Assembly (NCBI GenBank): GCA_964458415.1
Contig: CAYWIT010000008.1
Span: 33,546-97,545, forward strand
Direction: 5' to 3'
DNA from: CAYWIT01 sp964458415
GTDB lineage: Bacteria; Pseudomonadota; Alphaproteobacteria; Micavibrionales; UBA2020
DNA: 64,000 nucleotides
Part shown: positions 44,298 through 50,722 of the stretch, in pieces
How the letters are laid out: each line of letters begins with the position of its first letter
How positions within the stretch are numbered: position 1 is the stretch's first letter
Position numbers and translations under genes: made by a program
Notes under the pieces: model-generated
What the model was told of the DNA's origin: nothing
Database searches by the model: none
What the model saw: the letters and a program-made list of their open reading frames with translations, nothing else

Positions 44298-44474
44298 TTA
44301 TAAAAATACCGCCTTAATGGCGGTTTTTTTATAATTGTTGCGGCGGAAGAGGGGAGAAGCTGAGAGGTTCGACAAATTGCGTAGCAATTTGGACGCCGAG
44401 AGTAACGAGGCGCCCCGCAGGGGTAAAAATCGCGCTAATGGGCGATTTTTATCAATCCTTCCCCCACCACCATT
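44279..44474. repeat. 21-bp direct repeat of tRNA-Tyr 3' end (attachment-site-like)
   Basis: The last 19 bases of the tRNA plus two following T (44279-44299) recur exactly at 44454-44474. The 154 bases between hold the tRNA terminator, the palindrome AAATTGC-GTA-GCAATTT (44374-44390) and a second terminator-like hairpin with arms AAAAATCGC and GCGATTTTT (44425-44450). Such 3'-end copies are left by tyrosine-recombinase integration. The enclosed piece has no gene. Confidence 0.8.
44308..44330 (+). terminator. Intrinsic terminator of tRNA-Tyr
   Basis: ACCGCC (44308-44313) and GGCGGT (44319-44324) form a stem around TTAAT, followed by a run of seven T. It is the normal end of the tRNA transcript. 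Confidence 0.9.
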
Positions 44475-44995
44475 TTCTTAACAACCCGCCCAAAATTTGA
44501 TTTGCAGCGAAGCTGCGTGGTGGGTTTTGTTTTGCCTGAAAAGCCCAATTAGGCAGTGTTTTACCGTTTCCATGAGGACGGTAATTTTTTGGCCACGCTT
44601 ATAGTTATTAATGCTCATTATAATAGGCATTATTCACCTCAATGCCTATTTTACGACGCATTGAGAGGGGAAGGGGCGCTTTTGTAATGGCGGTGTGAGC
44701 GACACCCCCGCCGTAACTCCCATCAATATCGCGCGTAGTTGGATACTGTGTCCACGTGTTTTTGCCGGAAATCTGGCGCCTAATTTCCCCATAGAGTTTT
44801 CTAGCTTGACTGCAAAAGCCTTGAAGGATATTCTCCTAAATAGGTAGGCCTCGTTTGCCACAGGTGTAAGCGCCCGAAAAAACGAAATTACTGAACAATT
44901 CATACCTTACAGCAACACTTGAAAAGCAGCTGGTTTGGTTGTGATGAACGCTTACGACGACCGAATTCCTACTGGCGCATTTCAAGGAGGTTGCT
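44475..44995. other. Gene-free stretch after the attachment-site repeat
   Basis: About 520 bases with no convincing gene. It holds GCAGC-GAA-GCTGC (hairpin near 44505) and, at about 44659-44690, GGGGCGCTTTTGTAATGGCGG. The latter matches the right part of the terminator hairpin at 46582-46619 and is probably a broken copy. An 85-codon minus-strand frame (44646-44903) looks accidental. The last 20 bases hold an excellent ribosome site, AAGGAGG, for the next gene. Confidence 0.6.
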
Positions 44996-46159
44996 ATGCA
45001 ACAACAAGACATTGTGAAACTATGCGCAGATTCTCTGCGCGCTCAGCCTAGTTTGATAGGGCTTTACAGACTAAAATCTAGCCATGCCCATGAACTTATA
45101 GCGGCATTTTTTGGCTACAATTCAAAAAACGCCATGCTGGCTGCTTATAAAAAATATCCGCCCAGCAATCTACAACAAGCCGACTTCCTGATCCTGCCGC
45201 CTCACAACGAAGAGGTTGCCGTCACTTTTACTCAACGCCGGAAAGCGCTTGGGATTAATGGGGTAGATATATATGACGTGATGGGCACCGTATCTGACAT
45301 TCTTCATGAACAAAAGATCACTCACTATGATCAACACTTGGCAGAGATTGCGACTGTTGTTGCAAAACGCCGATTGATTGAGAGATTTGGAAAATTTGGG
45401 ATCGACATTGATCAAATTAACTTGAGTGTCGAGGTGTTGAACTCAAATATAAATGATGCTGAAGCCTCGTTTACTGTTTTCGCTGACTACCTCTCCGATG
45501 ATGGGAAAAAAACGCAGCGCGACAGTACAATGGTGGTCACCTTTCCTCGCGTGGGACGCGTTGGCTACAAAGAACCTCATGTACAAGAAACGCGGTATAC
45601 GGGAGGAGCCCGCCAGATTACGAATCAAAATAAATCACAGCCTCAATGGCCCTATCCTGCCGGAACGCTTGTTATGCGGAGAGATACGAAAGAGATTGGT
45701 ATTGTTTGGAGAACAGAAATCAGCGGCGCATATGGAGGGACAGTAAGAATATGTACAGATACCTTTCTTGAGGGATCACTGGTCAAAGGAGAAGTGTTCC
45801 CCCTAGTGGATCAGTCAATTGACTTTATTCCTCTACGGCTTTTTATGCCCTACGGGAAGTATATCTGCTTGGATGGATCGGAAGTGTTATATAATCGTGA
45901 CTATCGTCCTCTTTGGAAAAAAGATCCCGATGGCACAGTTACGCGCGTCGCCTCCGACCTTTTCATTGAGCATGATAAATCTGAAGGGTTTTTTGGTGGT
46001 GAAAACCTTCCTGCTTGGGGTGATGCTGATACAATACGAAGGGTCGGAATGCCCATACTTAAAGCGTGGGGCGTAGAAAACAAACGCCCACAGATTCTGG
46101 ATCTGCTTCCTGGGGCAATAGAATCGGGAAGTGTGGATATATTGCGTCAGAAATATTGA
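44996..46159 (+). CDS. Hypothetical protein of the accessory region
   Basis: 387 residues, no recognised family and no signal peptide. The N-terminal part (residues 15-65, SLIGLYRLKSSHAHELIAAFFGYNS) looks like a short helical domain. A central GIDIDQINLSVEVLN stretch precedes a beta-rich second half with WPYPAGTLVMRRDTKEIGIVW-like strands, given in pieces as PAGTLVMRRDTKEIGIV. AAGGAGG five bases before the ATG is a near-perfect ribosome site. It is 39 bases upstream of an HTH gene on the same strand, so the two form a small operon. Base composition is more AT-rich than the core genes, in line with acquisition. Confidence 0.7.
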   Translation: MQQQDIVKLCADSLRAQPSLIGLYRLKSSHAHELIAAFFGYNSKNAMLAAYKKYPPSNLQQADFLILPPHNEEVAVTFTQRRKALGINGVDIYDVMGTVSDILHEQKITHYDQHLAEIATVVAKRRLIERFGKFGIDIDQINLSVEVLNSNINDAEASFTVFADYLSDDGKKTQRDSTMVVTFPRVGRVGYKEPHVQETRYTGGARQITNQNKSQPQWPYPAGTLVMRRDTKEIGIVWRTEISGAYGGTVRICTDTFLEGSLVKGEVFPLVDQSIDFIPLRLFMPYGKYICLDGSEVLYNRDYRPLWKKDPDGTVTRVASDLFIEHDKSEGFFGGENLPAWGDADTIRRVGMPILKAWGVENKRPQILDLLPGAIESGSVDILRQKY

Positions 46160-46198
46160 TACAAAGATGAGGTATTCCTACTACGGAGAGAAACACTT

Positions 46199-46405
46199 AT
46201 GATAAAGCTCTTAACTCAACATGACCTCGCCTTTCGCTGGAGTATGTCGCCGCGCACGTTGGAACGCTGGCGGTGGGCAGGAACCGGGCCAGCCTATATC
46301 AAGATCGGTGGGTGTGCCCGATATAGAGTTGAAGATATTGAAAAATACGAAAGGTTGCAAAAATTCTGCGGGGCGGACGGCGGTACGGCGGTGGGCGAAG
46401 GGTAG
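46199..46405 (+). CDS. AlpA/excisionase-like helix-turn-helix protein
   Basis: 68-residue MerR-like winged HTH of the AlpA/excisionase (HTH_17) type. QHDLAFRWSMSPRTLERWRWAG is the helix-turn-helix, here read as DLAFRWSMSPRTLERWRW, and GPAYIKIGGCARYRVEDIEKY is the wing with the usual (R/Y)Y...DIE ending. Such proteins regulate excision or satellite genes. GGAGAG lies upstream of the ATG. It is one of two AlpA-like genes in the accessory region (the other is at 49509), which suggests two separate elements. Confidence 0.8.
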   Translation: MIKLLTQHDLAFRWSMSPRTLERWRWAGTGPAYIKIGGCARYRVEDIEKYERLQKFCGADGGTAVGEG

Positions 46406-46459
46406 AAATCGCATACTGCACGGTTGTTTTAGCGTAAATGGCGGAGAGGATGAGATTGC

Positions 46460-46484
46460 AAAAACAGGCTTCGGGCCTGTTTTT
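46460..46484. terminator. Bidirectional terminator hairpin
   Basis: AAAAACAGGC (46460-46469) and GCCTGTTTTT (46475-46484) are perfect 10-bp arms around TTCGG. T runs follow on both strands. It closes the operon ending at 46405. Just before it, GTAAATGGCGGAGAGGATGA (46434-46453) resembles the complement of a tRNA-Ser-like 3' end. Confidence 0.85.
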
Positions 46485-46581
46485 GGTCAGCGCTGATGCG
46501 CGACCTCGCGGATTTTATCCGCTCGCCTGAAATGCCTTTGGCATTTCATCGAACCTGGGTTCTCGCATACGATCCTGTCCG

Positions 46582-46619
46582 CATTATAAAAACGCCCCAT
46601 AAGGGGCGCTTTTATAATG
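46582..46619. terminator. Long terminator-like hairpin
   Basis: CATTATAAAA and CGCCCC pair with GGGGCG and TTTTATAATG around ATAA, with one mismatch. The sequence after it, GGCGGAGGATG, again resembles a tRNA 3' end on the minus strand, and the layout copies that of the tRNA-Tyr terminator. It is probably a relic of a tRNA end plus its terminator. Confidence 0.75.
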
Positions 46620-46761
46620 GCGGAGGATGCCCTTACTATTCACCGAATAAATCACTGTATTTATTAAATATTTCAAATTGCTTATTTCTGAAGTACCAAC
46701 AATTATACCATCAATTCAAAAACTGAAGACGTATCTTCAATTTTTTAGGATATAGAAATTT

Positions 46762-46812
46762 GCTAAAGCACCTAAAGCCGCTAAAGTTTAGGTGCTTTAG
46801 CGGCTTTAGGTG
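46762..46812. repeat. Overlapping perfect inverted repeats (two alternative hairpins)
   Basis: GCTAAAGCACCTAAA (46762-46776) pairs perfectly with 46787-46801. Alternatively CACCTAAAGCCGCTAAAG (46769-46786) pairs perfectly with 46795-46812. The two hairpins share sequence and exclude each other. No T run follows on either strand. It lies 17 bases beyond the DUF3987 stop. It may be a replication or regulatory element. The rest of 46406-46828 holds no gene. Confidence 0.8.
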
Positions 46813-46828
46813 ACATGATATAAAAAAA

Positions 46829-48316
46829 TTATTTTACGACACGCCAGACATTACGGCGGCGCTCTCCGGAAATAACATGCACCCCGTTCATCTTCACCAG
46901 CCAGCCGTGGGCCTCAAGAATGGCTACAATTCTTGCAGCTGTGTTTCCGTCACGGATAGCATTGAGGCTCCGCTGGTATATATCTGGCAAGGAAATGCAA
47001 TCCTCCGGCCATTTTGTTTGCAGCCAGACAAGCAATTTCTGGGCAAGGCATAAATCAGGGTTGATCTTTGACATACCGAATAATCGCAAGGCTTCGGCGG
47101 AGTAATGGTCTGCCAGTGCGATTCCGGCCTCCATGCTTTCCCCGTCAATCTCTCCGATGGATGGATTATCAAAGAAATTTAGAACGGCGGCCAAGCGGGT
47201 GGCATGTTCCGGTATTTTATTGGCAAGGCCGCGCACGGGGTCTAATTCGCCGCCTTGCTTAATTTTTTCTTCAATGCGGTTGGCGTAGCTAATCCAGAGC
47301 CTTTTTGCTTCGGGCGATAATGGTAAAGCTCGGGGGATTAATTCATTTTTCTTTTCCTGTGCCAGAGGCAAGGGCATTTCTAAAATAGATAAAATCTTTC
47401 CGCCATAGTTTTTTATCTGCCAGTCACTTTCCGGTGCGGGGTCGTGCCAGAAGCGTGTTCCTGAAGTGCTCTCCGGCGCTGTCACCAGAAAGCGGGAAAG
47501 AATGCCTTGTTCCATGAGTAACGGGTCATTCAGCATGAGGGCAGCAACATCCGGCTGGGTCATCAGGTGCGCGGTGCATCTTCTCCCTGAAAGAAGTATA
47601 ATGCCATCTCCGGCACGGACGCGGCGAATATCATCTCCATCCCAGACAGAGGAAAGCCCTGTGGCTGTTCGCAATTTATTATCATCAGACATGCCATGCC
47701 CGCCGATAAACTGCCCGCCCTCGGCTGAAAAAATGCCTACACTGGGTGTGCCAACGGTTAAAAGGCGGCATAGTCCCTCAAAAGTAGGCTCGGGGCATGT
47801 AATCATAGGGTCGAGCGGTGGCAAGGGGGGCTTGCCCATGTCACTAAGTGCCTTTTTAAGTTTTTCCTGATCTTTTTTAAATGATTTCTCTATGTTCTTT
47901 CTCTTTACGTCCCATGCGGTCTTTTCGTTTGTATAGGACATGATTTTATCATTATAGATTTTGCGCTGTTGTGTTTCATGGTTACGGATTGGCCAGAGCG
48001 CTTCAGAATCACAGGCTGATTTTCTTTCTCCGCTTGCCGCAATGCTCATGAAATTATTGCTTGTAGGTTTAACTTGTCCGGTGGGAAGCTGAATATCACA
48101 ATGCGCCTGCACTGCCAATGTCGTGACGGCAAGAACGGATTGCCCACATAAAGCTATAGGGGCTTGTATCTTGTCCTGAATGGCCTTTGCAGCATTTCCC
48201 AGCACGGTTCCCAGCGCTTCCAGTGGGAAAGGATGGGCGGATGGAATTTCACGCATAAGCGGGCGCGGCTGTTCCGTGACATTTTGCAGCTCATCAAGTT
48301 TTTTAATGTTTTCCAT
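46829..48316 (-). CDS. DUF3987 (YfjI-like) ATPase of a mobile element
   Basis: 495-residue protein of the DUF3987/YfjI type, found with primases in satellites and plasmids. The N-terminal half has MSIAASGERKSACDSEALW, where SGERKS replaces the usual P-loop, and GIFSAEGGQFIGGHGMSDDNK. A middle segment LLMEQGILSRFLVTAPES is typical of the family. The C-terminal part resembles a winged helix (PDIYQRSLNAIRDGNTAARIV). It probably acts as a replication helicase or primase partner. It starts only two bases after the small membrane-protein gene and is the last gene of the alpA operon. Confidence 0.8.
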   Translation of the reverse strand: MENIKKLDELQNVTEQPRPLMREIPSAHPFPLEALGTVLGNAAKAIQDKIQAPIALCGQSVLAVTTLAVQAHCDIQLPTGQVKPTSNNFMSIAASGERKSACDSEALWPIRNHETQQRKIYNDKIMSYTNEKTAWDVKRKNIEKSFKKDQEKLKKALSDMGKPPLPPLDPMITCPEPTFEGLCRLLTVGTPSVGIFSAEGGQFIGGHGMSDDNKLRTATGLSSVWDGDDIRRVRAGDGIILLSGRRCTAHLMTQPDVAALMLNDPLLMEQGILSRFLVTAPESTSGTRFWHDPAPESDWQIKNYGGKILSILEMPLPLAQEKKNELIPRALPLSPEAKRLWISYANRIEEKIKQGGELDPVRGLANKIPEHATRLAAVLNFFDNPSIGEIDGESMEAGIALADHYSAEALRLFGMSKINPDLCLAQKLLVWLQTKWPEDCISLPDIYQRSLNAIRDGNTAARIVAILEAHGWLVKMNGVHVISGERRRNVWRVVK

Positions 48317-48318
48317 GA

Positions 48319-48708
48319 TTATTGATCTTTCCCCTTTCTTGCCCGTGCCCGAGCGCTTCTTTTGCCTAATTCAGACATTGTTTGGCGTATCATTTCTTCT
48401 TTAAAATATTCATCATCCGTTATTTCAAGGGTATTTGAACCGTTGCCAACGGTTACATTTAACGGTTGACCAACGGTACATCCAACGGTTGATTTAGGGG
48501 TTAAATCCCCCCTATTTAACGGTTGATTTCCGGCTTCTAGCTCTTTATCAACCGTTGGCAACGGTTTATCTTTTTTAAATATTTTAATTGCTACATAGGT
48601 AAATATCCCTACGGCTAATATTGGGACTGCTGTTGCGGGATTAATAAATCCTGCGATAGGAATCCATAGGTTTGGTTTTTTAGCTACTTCATTTAAGTTT
48701 CTATACAT
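48319..48708 (-). CDS. Small membrane-anchored protein spanning the iteron cluster
   Basis: 129 residues with a hydrophobic segment at residues 17-38 (IAGFINPATAVPILAVGIFTYV, read as INPATAVPILAVGIFTYV). A hydrophilic part encoded by repeated CAACGGTT DNA follows, and a basic tail ends it (KRSARARARKGK). No family is recognised. Because the repeated DNA is read in different frames and orientations, the protein sequence does not repeat. This suggests that the DNA, not the peptide, is under selection. ATG at 48708 is chosen because the upstream frame overlaps the primase gene. Confidence 0.6.
   Translation of the reverse strand: MYRNLNEVAKKPNLWIPIAGFINPATAVPILAVGIFTYVAIKIFKKDKPLPTVDKELEAGNQPLNRGDLTPKSTVGCTVGQPLNVTVGNGSNTLEITDDEYFKEEMIRQTMSELGKRSARARARKGKDQ
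48438..48566. repeat. Iteron-like cluster of AACGGTT, candidate replication origin
   Basis: Eight copies of AACGGTT (one with a final A) lie in 129 bp: inverted at 48438 and 48550, direct at 48448, 48461, 48472, 48484, 48518 and 48560. The first and last pairs form the same palindrome, AACCGTT-N3-AACGGTT. A hairpin with arms TAGGGG (48495) and CCCCTA (48509) sits in the middle. The adjacent primase-polymerase and DUF3987 genes make a replication origin or initiator-binding site likely. Confidence 0.7.
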
Positions 48709-48712
48709 GATT

Positions 48713-49507
48713 TTAACTCCCGCGCCGGACAAGTTCCCGGCCTGCAATACTGTTGACGGTATAAATGACTTCGGTTTGCTCAAGGGGCGGTTTGCACCGT
48801 GCCTCATTCCACGCATGGCAAAGTTCCAGCGTCATAAGGGCGTCAATTCCGCACTGTAATAATTTCCCTGCCAGCCGTGCCAAGGAATGATTGCGCTGCC
48901 CTTCAGTCACGCCTTTGGCAAGGCCACGCCATTCAGAAACAGGTACGGTTGGTTTTTGCCCTTCCGGTCTTTGCACAAGGCCAACCAGCCATGCAGGTGC
49001 GGGCAAAATCAGGTCATGGCTATCAACTGAAAATTCATAGCGCCGTCCTGTTTCATGGATGGAAGGCGGGGCGACGACATAACCGCCATTGCCGCGCACA
49101 TCCAGACAAGGCCCCAACCGTCCGGCACTGTTAAATATTGCGCCCTGTTGCGGACATTGGAAATAAAGGTGCCTCCCGCCGCCGCCCGTGATAATTTCAA
49201 CGGTTTGCGGCAATGCACCGTATTTTCCTTCCAGAGAGGATAGGGTGTTTTCACCTTCCGCCCCGTCAATGTCCAGCACCCAGAAAGAGGCTTTTTCTCC
49301 TGTGACAACGCCAATATTCGCCTCCGGCCATTGTCGCCACCATGCCGCTATTGTGGCGGGGGCCGTATTGGCATCTTTCAGGCCGTGGGCGGTCAGAGGC
49401 TTTTTGCCATGGGGGTGGACAGGAAATATAGGCATTCCCCGCCGTGCATAGGCCATCGCCGCTATCGAGAGACTGTTTTTGTCATGGAAATGTGGTGTGA
49501 AGGGCAT
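48713..49507 (-). CDS. Primase-polymerase (bifunctional DNA primase/polymerase, N-terminal type)
   Basis: 264-residue PrimPol-type protein of plasmids and satellites. ARRGMPIFPVHPHGKKPLT with AWWRQWPEANIGVVTG is the classical N-terminus. Metal-binding VLDIDGAEG and the catalytic His of GGGGRHLYFQ are visible, then GYVVAPPSIHETGRRYEF. It synthesises primers for replication of the element. ATG at 49507 is two bases after the alpA stop and follows GGGGG; an earlier in-frame start at 49522 exists. It is cotranscribed with alpA, the membrane protein and the DUF3987 gene. Confidence 0.88.
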   Translation of the reverse strand: MPFTPHFHDKNSLSIAAMAYARRGMPIFPVHPHGKKPLTAHGLKDANTAPATIAAWWRQWPEANIGVVTGEKASFWVLDIDGAEGENTLSSLEGKYGALPQTVEIITGGGGRHLYFQCPQQGAIFNSAGRLGPCLDVRGNGGYVVAPPSIHETGRRYEFSVDSHDLILPAPAWLVGLVQRPEGQKPTVPVSEWRGLAKGVTEGQRNHSLARLAGKLLQCGIDALMTLELCHAWNEARCKPPLEQTEVIYTVNSIAGRELVRRGS

Positions 49508-49508
49508 A

Positions 49509-49697
49509 TCAGATACCCCCATTCGGCTGTTTTTCCATCGCCCCGCGCCACTCCGCCGCCGCCTCAATGGAAATGAGGGTTCGCTTTCCGCATTTCATGA
49601 TTTTAGGGGCCCAGCCTTCTTTTAATGCCTTGTAGAACAGGGCGCGGCTAATGCTGTGCTGTTTACAAAAGTCCGAGATTGATAATGCTTGTATCAT
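49509..49697 (-). CDS. AlpA-family helix-turn-helix regulator
   Basis: 62 residues with a MerR-like HTH (ALSISDFCKQHSISRALFY, then KALKEGWAPKIMKCGKRTLIS and EAAAEWRGAM). AlpA of P4-like prophages activates excision genes. It is the first gene of a four-gene minus-strand operon with primase-polymerase, a membrane protein and DUF3987. Two identical-centred palindromes about 100 bases upstream are its likely operators. Confidence 0.85.
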   Translation of the reverse strand: MIQALSISDFCKQHSISRALFYKALKEGWAPKIMKCGKRTLISIEAAAEWRGAMEKQPNGGI

Positions 49698-49798
49698 GGT
49701 ATTTTCCTTCTATGTGTTCAGGTACACGGAATGTGCATCTGGGATACACGCTTGTGTGTCCGAGATTTATTAAGCACGAGAAGGAGGCCCATTAATTG

Positions 49799-49833
49799 CC
49801 CAATAAATTGGGAAAACTACCCAATAAATTGGA
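49799..49833 (-). promoter_or_regulatory. Two operator-like palindromes upstream of alpA
   Basis: CCCAATAAATTGGG at 49799-49812 is a perfect palindrome. CCCAATAAATTGGA at 49820-49833 is the same with one change. The copies are exactly 21 bp apart, two turns of DNA, as expected for cooperative dimers. The surrounding stretch 49698-49972 is AT-rich and has no gene. Confidence 0.65.
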
Positions 49834-49972
49834 TGGATTAATTAAATTAACTGGAATTAAATCAATCGGGGATTTTGAATTTAAATATATAAGTCGTTGG
49901 AATGCATAGCATTTATTAATTGTGAATTATTTCCAATTAAATGCGCTATTAAATAATAAATTCGGGCAACGG

Positions 49973-50722
49973 CTAATTTTTTTTGTTCTTCTTATGAAGC
50001 GAGGAAATCACCAAGCGAATCGTTTCATCCGCCATTTTTTTATATTGACCGGCTTTATCCGGATAGGCCTTTGCCAAATATTCCCGTATCGGCACATAAT
50101 AAGCCGCCATTGGCTTGGCAAGGTCTACAAGATTTTGGCTTTGCAGGTATTCATAGGCCTCTTGAATATCCCCCTTTAAGGACGGTCTGCCAAGCCTGCC
50201 TGCAACTGGAGGTGAGATTAACGGGACATTTTTTGGCTGTCGTGGTTCATGTTCTAAATCCATGCCAGCAATATTCCGGCGTGCAAGCCGAACCGATACA
50301 AAATGCAGGCCTTGTCCTTGGATTTCAGAGGCGTCCCAATTAACCTTCCCCCAAACATCGTCCGGGATAATATGAGGGGGGCTTGATGGGTTCTGAGGCA
50401 GAGAATACCCCAATGCTATAAGCGTTCCATTCAGAATATTTCGGATGATGTCCTTTTTAAGAATCTCTATGTGTTCTGAAAATTCTTTGTTGGCTTTAGT
50501 GGGCGGCGAAAATACCGATAAAAGCCCCTTGGCGATTTTCCCTATGTTGTTTTCTACGTGAAGAGTTTCTGCTGCTTTTAAAGATTCTTCAAATGCGGCC
50601 TCTTTTTTCTGACGTAATAATTCATACTTGGCGTTCCATTCGGATGTTCCAAAATGAAAAATTGCACGGTTGAGAGGTATCCCGCGTTTCCAGTAAAGAA
50701 TCTCATCTCCGTCTTTATACAT
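49973..50722 (-). CDS. Hypothetical protein coupled to the restriction-modification gene
   Basis: 249 residues with no recognised family. It has a basic, helical character with alternating charged segments (KKEAAFEESLKAAETL, LKKDIIRNILNGTL) and a Pro-rich middle (PQNPSSPPHIIPDDVW). There is no signal peptide or enzyme motif I can name. Its ATG at 50722 lies inside the last codons of the restriction-modification gene (8-base overlap), so it is translated with it. A specificity, accessory or control role is possible but unproven. Confidence 0.65.
   Translation of the reverse strand: MYKDGDEILYWKRGIPLNRAIFHFGTSEWNAKYELLRQKKEAAFEESLKAAETLHVENNIGKIAKGLLSVFSPPTKANKEFSEHIEILKKDIIRNILNGTLIALGYSLPQNPSSPPHIIPDDVWGKVNWDASEIQGQGLHFVSVRLARRNIAGMDLEHEPRQPKNVPLISPPVAGRLGRPSLKGDIQEAYEYLQSQNLVDLAKPMAAYYVPIREYLAKAYPDKAGQYKKMADETIRLVISSLHKKNKKN

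Noticed and set aside
44646..44903. 85-codon minus-strand frame in the gene-free stretch
   Set aside because: No ribosome site, overlaps a terminator-like repeat, no family.
46439..46460. Possible tRNA-Ser gene on the minus strand
   Set aside because: Only about 20 bases of 3' end are present; no anticodon arm.
46496..46726. 76-codon plus-strand frame
   Set aside because: Runs through hairpins and tRNA-like remnants; not a plausible protein.
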